Assembly: GCA_964219355.1 (NCBI GenBank)
Contig: CAXPOZ010000001.1
Span: forward strand, 1,054,001 to 1,118,000
Source of the DNA: Parvularcula sp964219355
GTDB lineage: Bacteria > Pseudomonadota > Alphaproteobacteria > Caulobacterales > Parvularculaceae
Length of the DNA: 64,000 nucleotides
Direction of reading: 5' to 3'
This document shows, in pieces, positions 53,623 through 62,096 of this stretch. Within the stretch, counting starts at the first letter, position 1; each line of letters begins with the position of its first letter. The notes beneath the pieces are model-generated. The model had not been told where the DNA came from. It was given only the letters and a program-made list of their open reading frames with translations, and did no database searches. The position numbers and the translations under genes are program-made.

Positions 53623-56502
53623 TTATTTCGGCATACCGTTCTCATCGAGCTCGACGATCTCACGGCCAAGGGCCTCAAGCTCATCCCAGATGGCTTCCTT
53701 GTCGCCAACCACGACCAGCGCCATGTCGCCATCGAGCAGCTCGGCTGCCAGCATGTCGACATTTTCCTTCGTCAGATTACGGAGAATATCTTGTTGCTCA
53801 TCAACAAAGTCATCCGGCAGATCATAAGTCAGGATCTGCGAGAGGAAGCCCAGCTTCTGGAACGGCGTTTCATAATCGCGGGCTTCGGACTGGCCGATCG
53901 CCTGCTTGGTGAAGGCCAGTTCGTCTTCGGAGATGCCATCTTCCTGATAGCTGCCGATCTCGCTGAAGAATTCAACGATGGACGCGGCCGTTGCATCTTT
54001 ACGAACACCTGCCTGCGCCCGGTACTCCCCATACTGATCGGAGCCGGAGAAGAATGAGCGGGCCCCGTAGGTATAGCCCTTGTCTTCACGCAGATTGAGG
54101 TTGATCCGGCTGTTGAACGCCCCGCCAAGGGCATAGTTCATCAGCGTTGCTTTATAGTATGTGCCCGTCGCATCGAACGGCAGCGCGCGCTTACCAATCC
54201 GGATCTCGGATTGGGCCGCACCCGGCTTGTCGATGAGATAGAGCTTGCTCGCATCGATGGCTGGGAAAGGCGCGAGCTCTTTCTGCGGCATTGCATCCCC
54301 GCTCCACGGCGAGAAAGCCGCAAGGCTGGCCATCATCTTCTTCTCAGGCAAGTCGCTGACCGCAATGATGCTGCCGGCGCCCGCTTTGAAATAGGTGTCA
54401 TAGAAGGCTTTGACATCATCAAGCGTGATGGTCTCGACCGTATCGACACGGCCGGCATCGCGCCACGCAAAGGCATTGTCATTGCCGTACATGAGCTGGG
54501 TGAAGACCTGGCTGGCGGTCGCCGACGCTTGCGTCTTCGACTGCTTGATGCCCTCGATCGTCTGGCCTTTCACCCGCTGGAAGTCATCTTCGTTGAAGGC
54601 CGGCTCAAGCAGGCGCTCGCGCGCAATGGCGAGCGTCTCATCGAGATTTTCCGTCAGTGAACGAACGGTGATCGTCGTGTAACGGCTACCGGCGCTGACC
54701 GAAACCGACGAGCCGAGCTTCGCCAGACGGTTCGACAGCTCTTCGTTGGTCGACTCTTGCGTTGCTTCATTCAGCATCGCCGCCGTGATTTCGGCGAGGC
54801 CGAGTTTCTCAAGCGGTTCATCGCGCTGGCTGACCTCGATGCGGAGCGAAATGGCCGTCGTCGGTGTTTCGTCGTTGATCGCGCCGAGGACTTCGACGCC
54901 GTTCGACAGTTCATCGCGCCACAGGGTCGGCAGGGTGACGACCGGGTTCTCACCCGAAGCCGCTGGCTGCATCGACCGGTCAAAGTCATCCGCCGGGATA
55001 CGCAGCGCGAGAGCGCTGTCATCATCTGAGGCTTCCGGGATCGTCCGCCCCGGGAAGGTCCAATTGTCCGGCGCCGCGACCATGTCCGGCTGGCCCTTCG
55101 GCACAACAGAGAGGATCACCGCGGACTTGTCTTTGATATATTTCTCATAGACCCGCATGACGTCCTCTTTCGTGACGGCGTCATAGCGATCGATCTCTTT
55201 CTGGATGTAGTTCGGCGTGTCAGCAAAGGTGGCGAATGCCGCCAGCTGGCTGACCTTGCCGCGTACACTTTCGAGGCCGAAAATGTTGCTGGCGCGGATA
55301 CCGGCCTTCACACGCTCAAGGTCGTCATCGAGCACACCGCGCTCTTCGAATTCCTTGAGGCTGTCGCGCATGATCTGTTCAAGATCGGTGAGCGATTTGC
55401 CGCTGGCCGGGTTCGGCAGGGCAAACATCGTGAACTGACAATGAAGCTCGCTGCAGCCATGGCTGGCGCTGGCCTGCACGGCATAACCGTCCTTGACCAT
55501 GTTCTTATAGAGCAGAGAGGTCCGGCCATCGCCCATGATGGAATAAAGCACATCAAGAGGCGCCTCATCTGGGTGATAGACATGCACCGTCGGGAAGGTC
55601 ATCCACACCAGCGGCAGGGAGACATTGTCCTCATACGAAATATAACGGTCGGCATCGAGCGTGACTTCGGTCGGCACGGGGTCTGCGACTTCCGGACCAG
55701 CCGGGATCGAGCCGAAATATTTGTTGACCCATTCGAGGGTCTGCATCTTGTCGAGGTCGCCGCCGATCGTCAGCACGGCATTGTTGGGCCCGTACCAGCG
55801 CAGGAAGAAGCGCTTGAGATCATCAAGGTCGGCGCGGTTGAGGTCTTCGATATAGCCGATCGTCAGCCAGCTATAGGGATGGCCTTCCGGGTACATCGCT
55901 TCGGCGACTTTCTCACGGATTAGGCCGTAGGGGCGGTTGTCATAGTTCTGGCCGCGCTCGTTCTTCACGGTCTCACGCTGGACCTCGAACTTCTCCTGCG
56001 TGACGGCGGGGAGAAGGAAGCCCATGCGGTCCGCTTCGAGCCAGATCATTTTCTCAAGCTGGTTCGACGGGACGGTCTCGAAATAGTTGGTGCGGTCGGT
56101 GTTGGTCGTGCCGTTCAGCGTGCCGCCCGATTCAGAGACGATCTTGAAGTGCTCTTCGTCGCCGACATTCTCAGACCCCTGGAACATCATGTGCTCGAAG
56201 AAGTGCGCAAAGCCCGACTTGCCGATCTCCTCACGGCCAGAGCCGACATGATAGGTCACATCAACATGGACCAGCGGGTCTGAGTCATCTTCGTGCAGGA
56301 TGACGGTCAGGCCGTTCGGCAGGACATATTTGGAATAGGGTATGACGACTTCATCGCCCTTTTTCGTGACTTTCTCGACGAGCTTGATGCCGCCGGGCAG
56401 CGCCATGTCCTCCATCGAGCTGCCGGTCGAGCCGGTCGTTTCACAGGCCGTCAGCACCAGCGCGGCGGCAAGAGCGGTCGAAATAATGAGAGATCTGCGC
56501 AT
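53623..56502 (-). CDS. Two-module M16 zinc metallopeptidase lipoprotein
   Basis: 959 residues from the ATG at 56502. The lipobox is LTAC with Cys20. The first module has the inverted zinc motif HFFEH with His100, Glu103 and His104 and a later Glu in MIWLEADRM; the second module (about 500-959) lacks that motif, as in family pitrilysin/PqqL-type proteins. It probably degrades peptides at the cell surface or periplasm. Its long upstream extension in frame is rejected. Confidence 0.93.
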   Translation of the reverse strand: MRRSLIISTALAAALVLTACETTGSTGSSMEDMALPGGIKLVEKVTKKGDEVVIPYSKYVLPNGLTVILHEDDSDPLVHVDVTYHVGSGREEIGKSGFAHFFEHMMFQGSENVGDEEHFKIVSESGGTLNGTTNTDRTNYFETVPSNQLEKMIWLEADRMGFLLPAVTQEKFEVQRETVKNERGQNYDNRPYGLIREKVAEAMYPEGHPYSWLTIGYIEDLNRADLDDLKRFFLRWYGPNNAVLTIGGDLDKMQTLEWVNKYFGSIPAGPEVADPVPTEVTLDADRYISYEDNVSLPLVWMTFPTVHVYHPDEAPLDVLYSIMGDGRTSLLYKNMVKDGYAVQASASHGCSELHCQFTMFALPNPASGKSLTDLEQIMRDSLKEFEERGVLDDDLERVKAGIRASNIFGLESVRGKVSQLAAFATFADTPNYIQKEIDRYDAVTKEDVMRVYEKYIKDKSAVILSVVPKGQPDMVAAPDNWTFPGRTIPEASDDDSALALRIPADDFDRSMQPAASGENPVVTLPTLWRDELSNGVEVLGAINDETPTTAISLRIEVSQRDEPLEKLGLAEITAAMLNEATQESTNEELSNRLAKLGSSVSVSAGSRYTTITVRSLTENLDETLAIARERLLEPAFNEDDFQRVKGQTIEGIKQSKTQASATASQVFTQLMYGNDNAFAWRDAGRVDTVETITLDDVKAFYDTYFKAGAGSIIAVSDLPEKKMMASLAAFSPWSGDAMPQKELAPFPAIDASKLYLIDKPGAAQSEIRIGKRALPFDATGTYYKATLMNYALGGAFNSRINLNLREDKGYTYGARSFFSGSDQYGEYRAQAGVRKDATAASIVEFFSEIGSYQEDGISEDELAFTKQAIGQSEARDYETPFQKLGFLSQILTYDLPDDFVDEQQDILRNLTKENVDMLAAELLDGDMALVVVGDKEAIWDELEALGREIVELDENGMPK

Positions 56503-56758
56503 TTTTGGCTCCCCAAGGAACATGCTGCGGGAAAGGCCCGCTGGCTTCTGGATTTGCGGCGGCACCGTGGCCCCACCTTTATTGATAGTCAATGAGGGGC
56601 GCTTTACCGCCCGGAGCTGTCTCTGTCGCCCCTTAAAGCCTTGTGATCCCCCGGAATTACGGCGCTAGGCCGCTTTGCAAGGGCCCGCGCCGGTGGCATC
56701 CTTTCCTCGACGGGCGCCCGCAAGCGGGCTGCCCGGCAGGTCAGTGGAGCCGAGGAAG

Positions 56759-57439
56759 ATGACGGTGCTCATTCGCATTCCGGCCATGGAGGCGGATCGC
56801 TTCAGGGGAGGCGATGTCCTTCCCGCGCACCGGCATGAGAATGCCTATGCCGCCATCATTCTGACCGGGCGCTATATCGAATGCGGGCTTGATGGCCGGT
56901 ATGATTGCGGCCCCGGCCATATTGTCATTCATCCGACCTATCATGCCCATGCCAATGAATTTGGCGAGGGCGATTGCGAAGTCTGCAACATCCCCCTGCC
57001 CGCCGGGCCCGCCGATGAGACAGGCTATGGTGTCTATGCGACCCCGGCGACGGATGAGCTGATCCGGCTGGCCGAAGCCTCAAAACATGACGCCGCGCTC
57101 GCCCTTCTTGAGGAGGCGACCACGCAGGCCCCGATTGCCCCGCCGCAATGGCTCGATGAGTTCCTCGCGCTCCTTTTCTGCGGCTGGCGGATCGAAGCCG
57201 CCGCGACCGCCTGCCGTGTCAGTGTGCCGCATGCCAGCCGGGTCTGCCGTCGCTGGCTCGGCAGCCCGCCCACCGACATCCGGCGGGAGGCCCAGATCAG
57301 GCGCGCCATTCAGGAGCTGCGGGACGGCGCCTCCATCGCTGAGACGGCCCAGCTTTGCGGCTTTGCAGACCAGCCGCATCTGACAAGGGCGCTCAAATCC
57401 GCCACCGGCCGGACACCGGCCACTTTTCGTGCGGCCTGA
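56759..57439 (+). CDS. AraC-family regulator
   Basis: 226 residues from the ATG at 56759, with GAGGAAG directly upstream. An N-terminal cupin-like part (LPAHRHENAYAAIILTGRY, GPGHIVIHPTYHAHANE) precedes the C-terminal AraC helix-turn-helix pair (about 150-226, with ASIAETAQLCGFADQPHLTRALKSATG shape). A strong hairpin lies just upstream (56712-56735). The target is unknown; the neighbours are the lipoprotein genes on either side. Confidence 0.9.
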   Translation: MTVLIRIPAMEADRFRGGDVLPAHRHENAYAAIILTGRYIECGLDGRYDCGPGHIVIHPTYHAHANEFGEGDCEVCNIPLPAGPADETGYGVYATPATDELIRLAEASKHDAALALLEEATTQAPIAPPQWLDEFLALLFCGWRIEAAATACRVSVPHASRVCRRWLGSPPTDIRREAQIRRAIQELRDGASIAETAQLCGFADQPHLTRALKSATGRTPATFRAA

Positions 57440-57524
57440 TCAAATCCGTTCAAGTCGAAAGCCTCGCCGATGGGCTAGGCATCGCTGATGACCGGCAGGG
57501 GCCGGACTTCGGAAGGATAGTGCG

Positions 57525-58718
57525 ATGTCATTTCTCGGCTGGAGACGATCAGGGATTGCCCTCGTCCTGACAATCATTCTGGGGGCCTGCGCCACCGTTC
57601 CGCCGTCCACGGATAAGGTAGAGCAGGAGCAGACCCAATGGGTCGTCAGCACATCGCCGGGCCTTGATGCCCTCCTTCTGATCGGGGTGATCTCGGGCGA
57701 TGTCCTGCAGGCCCCCTATTACGCCGAGACCATCGGGTTCCTGCGCGAGAAGATGCCGCCCGAGTCCGTGGCGGCGCTCGACCGCATCGACCAGAACCTC
57801 CGTGTCGAGAAAAAACGCCTGACCGGCCCGACGCTGGTCAATTTCTTCTCCGCTGGCCCCACCGATACGCTCGACGATGTCCTGCGTTCAGCCAGGGATC
57901 CTGAGACCTACCTGAAACCGGGACTGATGGCCGAAGCCGACTGGAGCGAGCGGAACTATGCAGCCGCCCTTCAGATCATGCCCGACATCGCTCTCGCGCT
58001 TGAAGGGCTGAAGGAAGTCGGTCTTGAGGAGTTCTATGCGAAAGACACACTGCCGCGCCTCAATGAGGCCATTGCGGCGATTGAGCCTGCTGTCTCCGGT
58101 TACGATCTCATTCCGTATCATGAGCTTTATCTTGGGCGGGATCTTGATCCCGAAATCGAGCTTATCGTTGTGCGCTTTGCGCATCCCTACGGCATCCGGA
58201 TCAAAGGGCAGCGCTTCCTTGCCGTCTATCATCTTGATCCCGACACTCATCTGCACGTCGCAGCACATGAAATTTTCCATCCGCCCTTTGATCGTCAGGA
58301 TAAGGAGCTGCTTGAGAAGCTGAAGCCTCTTGAGGAAGATCCGTGGATCATCTCCATCGTAGAGAACCGTAACCCAGCCTTTGGCTATAACAGCTTCATG
58401 GGACTGATCGATGAGGATTCAACGCAAGCCCTCGATCAGCTGCTGGCGGAGCATTTCGATTTCGCCGCCGAGCCCGGCCCGCGCTGGAGCAGCCGTGATG
58501 ACGGCATGCACCTCCTTGCCGCCGCGCTGTATCATGCCATGAAAGAAGACGGCTTTGCCCAAACCGGCGGGGTCTATGCGGACTGGTTCAAATCCGCGCT
58601 CGATCGAGGTCTTCTGACCCCGGAGGAAGTCCGCCGCCGTGCCGCGGAGGTCGCGGGGCAAGAGGCGGTCCAGAAATGGTATGATATCGCCGAGGAAAAG
58701 GCGGCCGCCGCCCGCTGA
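57525..58718 (+). CDS. Lipoprotein with HEXXH metallopeptidase motif, unrecognised family
   Basis: 397 residues. Signal and lipobox LGAC with Cys22. HVAAHEIFH carries His248, Glu249 and His252, the classic zinc peptidase motif, and a candidate third ligand Glu lies 40-65 residues downstream (LIDEDSTQALDQLLAEH). No family I recognise matches the rest. It probably acts in the periplasm. It follows the AraC gene by 85 bases and may be its target. Confidence 0.78.
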   Translation: MSFLGWRRSGIALVLTIILGACATVPPSTDKVEQEQTQWVVSTSPGLDALLLIGVISGDVLQAPYYAETIGFLREKMPPESVAALDRIDQNLRVEKKRLTGPTLVNFFSAGPTDTLDDVLRSARDPETYLKPGLMAEADWSERNYAAALQIMPDIALALEGLKEVGLEEFYAKDTLPRLNEAIAAIEPAVSGYDLIPYHELYLGRDLDPEIELIVVRFAHPYGIRIKGQRFLAVYHLDPDTHLHVAAHEIFHPPFDRQDKELLEKLKPLEEDPWIISIVENRNPAFGYNSFMGLIDEDSTQALDQLLAEHFDFAAEPGPRWSSRDDGMHLLAAALYHAMKEDGFAQTGGVYADWFKSALDRGLLTPEEVRRRAAEVAGQEAVQKWYDIAEEKAAAAR

Positions 58719-58807
58719 GTAAGGCAGGCCCCGCGCTTGCCTCGAATTATCTGATCATTCGATACACAGAGATATTTGAATCATTGGATGAAATTGGATG
58801 GTGGTTC

Positions 58808-59830
58808 TCACTCCGCGTAGCCTGCCCATTTGAGCACATCGCTAAATAGTGCAGTACGCGGCCCAACTATGTGCTTTTCGAAAGCCAAGTCGGTGAAGTC
58901 GATGACCCCTGTCACATCCAGGTCGAACCACTGATCAAAGTTGATCACCAAAAACTCCATCCCCACCAGGCAATCTGATTCTTCAAACGGGTATTCTATA
59001 TAAGGATCGTCTCCCTCATCAAACCAACTCATCTTAGTTGGCTCAGTGAGTTTCCGCATTCCGTCCGGCAAAATCTTTTCGGAGATAGCTGGTGAGGGAC
59101 CACACCGCTCGACTTTTACTCGCTGCATCAAGCTAAATAAGCTCAGCGCATCTTTCAGCGTGGTCACACCAACAGCTTCGGCATCCGGTTGCGCGATGAC
59201 GTAGCGGACTGCTGTGAGCCACGGATCATTTTCCCCGCCTGCAATCCTTTCTGCTGATTGCGTTCGCCCTTCATCATCAAGCACAAATAGATAATCAGCA
59301 TCGGGTTCAAAATATACATAGTCGAGACAATCACCGGCGCCCGCCGCCTCACCAATGTTCAACTGGCTGCGGATCCAAAATCCGAAACTTGAATGGCGAA
59401 ATTCGGCTTCAGAAAGGGGGTCTAGGGTCAAACTAGCCTCACTATCCATGACAATATCCCCCTCCTCACCATAAAGAGGAATGGCGATAAAATTATTATC
59501 TCCAGATTTTGATTTGTAAGCGAATGTATCGATGTCCATGCCCTTGATGACCTCATGGACCGAGAATTGATACTTGCTCGGATAATAAAGCTGATCGTCG
59601 TATCTATCTTCCGCAAGCGGTGATGATGACTTTTCTGAGCTAGCCATACGCGCAATATAAATGGCAGATGCATCATTAACATGCTCAAGGAGTTCAGGCC
59701 TGTGTAGTTCAGCCAGAACTTCAGCATACGGCTTTGGCTCATAGATAATCGAGCAGGCTGTCGCCTCTGAATGAATTGCCGGGATACTCGCTGTCAGACC
59801 TGCAGCTAATGCTGTGAATTTCGCTTTCAT
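58808..59830 (-). CDS. Exported acidic protein of unknown function, low GC
   Basis: 340 residues from the ATG at 59830, which follows GGAGGTCAG. The signal peptide ends near SEATA, and the mature chain would begin with Cys-Ser. The next 100 residues (SAIYIARMAS, KYQFSVHEVIKGMDIDTF) have the pattern of a TIMP/NTR-like domain, but this is inference. The protein is rich in Asp and Glu, and the gene uses more A and T than its neighbours, suggesting recent transfer. No partner nearby. Confidence 0.8.
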   Translation of the reverse strand: MKAKFTALAAGLTASIPAIHSEATACSIIYEPKPYAEVLAELHRPELLEHVNDASAIYIARMASSEKSSSPLAEDRYDDQLYYPSKYQFSVHEVIKGMDIDTFAYKSKSGDNNFIAIPLYGEEGDIVMDSEASLTLDPLSEAEFRHSSFGFWIRSQLNIGEAAGAGDCLDYVYFEPDADYLFVLDDEGRTQSAERIAGGENDPWLTAVRYVIAQPDAEAVGVTTLKDALSLFSLMQRVKVERCGPSPAISEKILPDGMRKLTEPTKMSWFDEGDDPYIEYPFEESDCLVGMEFLVINFDQWFDLDVTGVIDFTDLAFEKHIVGPRTALFSDVLKWAGYAE

Positions 59831-59997
59831 TCTGACCTCCCCGGCATGATGTGTCCCAGCGGGCAAGAACCTTATAGTAAGCCGGCAATGAACTGGCACT
59901 GTCTACCCACAATACAGCAAAGCTCGGATAAGGCCTTCATTACTTCAAATAGCTCCTCCTTGCCCCTCGCGTCGTCCTCCGCCAAACCCCTCCTCCC

Positions 59998-60723
59998 ATG
60001 TGGAAAGCGTCTGTCATCTCTCTTTACCCCGATGCCTTTCCCGGCGTGCTCGGCGTCGGGGTGCTGGGCCGTGCGCTTGCCGACGGGCTGTGGAGCCTCG
60101 ACACGCTGAACCCGCGCGACATTGCAGACGACAAGCACCGCACCGTCGATGACACGCCCGCAGGCGGCGGGCCGGGCATGGTGATGCGGGCCGATGTCCT
60201 GGCCAGAACCATCGATGCCTTGGGCGATGAGACCCGCCCGCGCCTCCTTCTCTCCCCCCGTGGGCGCCCCTTCACGCAAACCCGCGCCCATGAGCTGGCG
60301 CAAGGCCCCGGCGCGGTCTTTGTCTGCGGCCGGTTCGAGGGGGTCGATGAGCGCGTGATCGCCGCCAGAAACCTTGAAGAAGTCTCGATTGGTGACTTCG
60401 TCCTCGCCGGCGGCGAAGTTGCCGCCCAGGCCCTGATAGAGGCTTGCGTGCGGCTGATCCCCGGTGTATTGGGCGCGCCTTCTTCAAGGGCAGAGGAATC
60501 TTTCGAGCAGGGTTTGCTTGAATATCCTCAATATACCCGGCCAAGAGATTTCGAGGGGGCCTCAATCCCTGAAGTGCTGTTATCCGGTGATCACAAGAAG
60601 ATCGCGGAATGGCGGCGGGAAGAGGCTCTTAAATTGACGCGCGCGCGACGACCCGACCTGCTTTCCCATGGGAATGGCGGGGTCCAATCCGGCGACAAGG
60701 AAAAGGACGGATCGCCGTCATGA
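59998..60723 (+). CDS. trmD: tRNA (guanine37-N1)-methyltransferase
   Basis: 241 residues. Methylates G37 in tRNAs to prevent frameshifting. VDDTPAGGGPGMVMRADVL and the AdoMet knot LSPRGRPFTQ, VCGRFEGVDERV and EVSIGDFVLAGGE are the TrmD blocks. It overlaps rplS by 4 bases (ATGA). The usual upstream partners rpsP and rimM are not here. Confidence 0.97.
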   Translation: MWKASVISLYPDAFPGVLGVGVLGRALADGLWSLDTLNPRDIADDKHRTVDDTPAGGGPGMVMRADVLARTIDALGDETRPRLLLSPRGRPFTQTRAHELAQGPGAVFVCGRFEGVDERVIAARNLEEVSIGDFVLAGGEVAAQALIEACVRLIPGVLGAPSSRAEESFEQGLLEYPQYTRPRDFEGASIPEVLLSGDHKKIAEWRREEALKLTRARRPDLLSHGNGGVQSGDKEKDGSPS

Positions 60724-61136
60724 ATATTATTGAACAGCTCGAGGCGGAACACGCCGCCGAACTCAAACCCGAAGTTCCTGCCTTTGCCGCCGGCGACACG
60801 CTGCGCGTGCTGGTGAAAGTCCGTGAAGGCACGCGTGAGCGTCTCCAGGCTTTCGAAGGCGTCTGCATTGGCCGTGGCGGCCGGGGCCTCAATGAGAGCT
60901 TCACCGTCCGCAAGATCTCCTTTGGTGAAGGTGTTGAGCGGGTTTTCCCGATCTACTCGCCTCTGGTTGATTCCATCGAAGTCGTCCGCCGCGGTAAAGT
61001 CCGCCGCGCCAAGCTTTACTACCTTCGTGGCCGTCGCGGGAAATCCGCCCGGATCGCCGAAAAGGTCGATTATCGCGGCAAGGCTGCGGCGAAAGCTGGC
61101 AAGAAAAAGTCCGGCAAAGCCGCCGACAAAGAATAA
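60720..61136 (+). CDS. rplS: Ribosomal protein L19
   Basis: 138 residues. The L19 core is VLVKVREGTRERLQAFEGVC, SFTVRKISFGEGVERVFP, YSPLVDSIEVVRRGKVRRAKLYYLRGR; a short Lys/Ala-rich tail follows. It is coupled to trmD and ends before a terminator. Confidence 0.98.
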   Translation: MNIIEQLEAEHAAELKPEVPAFAAGDTLRVLVKVREGTRERLQAFEGVCIGRGGRGLNESFTVRKISFGEGVERVFPIYSPLVDSIEVVRRGKVRRAKLYYLRGRRGKSARIAEKVDYRGKAAAKAGKKKSGKAADKE

Positions 61137-61158
61137 GCAGAGCCCCAAAGCTCAAGCG

Positions 61159-61182
61159 AAGGCCCCTTTCCGGGGCCTTTTT
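61159..61182 (+). terminator. Intrinsic terminator of rplS
   Basis: AAGGCCCC (61159-61166) pairs with GGGGCCTT (61172-61179) followed by TTT, ending 46 bases past the rplS stop. Confidence 0.9.
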
Positions 61183-61310
61183 GCTGTCTGCGTCTCGCCA
61201 GCCGCCGTTTTCGCATGATCGGGAGTTTCACTCGCCCGAGTTTCATGCTGGATGACGGCAAGTTTGATTGTCTGGCCCTCGAAAGGGCCGGTTAGCCCAG
61301 TTGAGATTGC

Positions 61311-62096
61311 ATGTCCTCGACCCCTTCTTCTGATGCTCCCCTGCCCCCGGCGGCCCGCCCCGACCTCACGGTCGTGATCCCCGTCTTCAACGAAGTCGAA
61401 AATATCGGCCCGGTGATCGAAGAAGTGCTGGCCGCCATTGCCGATCGATCCGCTGAACTCCTCATCGTCGATGACGGCTCGGATGACGGCACGGGCGCCG
61501 TGGTCGAAGGGATGCTGGCGGCCAACCCGCAGCTCCGCTTCGTCCTGCACCCCAATCGGGCGGGCAAAAGCGCGGCCCTGCGCACCGGCGCGCTTCAGGC
61601 CCGCGGACGCTGGATGGCGACCATGGATGGCGACGGTCAGGATGATCCCAAAGACATGCTGGCGCTGACCGGCGAGGTTGATCTCTCGACCATCGGCGTG
61701 GTCGGCATTGTTGGCGGCGTCAGAAAGCAGCGTACGGACGGCAATAACCGCAAATATGCCTCGCGATTTGCCAATGGCCTGCGCCGCAGCCTCCTGAAAG
61801 ATGACTGCCCGGACACGGCCTGCGGGCTAAAGCTGCTGCCGGTCGATGTGTTCCTGTCCCTGCCTTTCTTTGATGCCGTGCACCGCTATCTGCCCGCACT
61901 CGTCCAGCATTTCGGCTATGAAGCGCGCTATGTGCCGGTTGATAACCGCCCGCGCGTTCATGGCGCCTCGAAATATTCCAATATCGGCCGCGCCTTTGCG
62001 GGTCTCTTCGACCTGATGGGTGTCATCTGGTTGATGCGGCGGACACATTATCCGTCAAAAGAGCTTCTTCTTCGCCCCCATGAGGACACAGCGTGA
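61311..62096 (+). CDS. Family 2 glycosyltransferase, polyprenyl-phosphate sugar synthase type
   Basis: 261 residues, GT-A fold. LTVVIPVFNEVENIGPVIEE, LLIVDDGSDDGT and the metal-binding DGDGQDDP mark the donor site; HGASKYSNIGRAFAGLFDLMG is the DPM-synthase C-terminal block. It would make an undecaprenyl-phosphate sugar, the substrate of the ArnT-like enzyme encoded next. A GGCCCT-CGAA-AGGGCC hairpin (61274-61289) lies in the leader. The stop overlaps the next gene (GTGA). Confidence 0.92.
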   Translation: MSSTPSSDAPLPPAARPDLTVVIPVFNEVENIGPVIEEVLAAIADRSAELLIVDDGSDDGTGAVVEGMLAANPQLRFVLHPNRAGKSAALRTGALQARGRWMATMDGDGQDDPKDMLALTGEVDLSTIGVVGIVGGVRKQRTDGNNRKYASRFANGLRRSLLKDDCPDTACGLKLLPVDVFLSLPFFDAVHRYLPALVQHFGYEARYVPVDNRPRVHGASKYSNIGRAFAGLFDLMGVIWLMRRTHYPSKELLLRPHEDTA

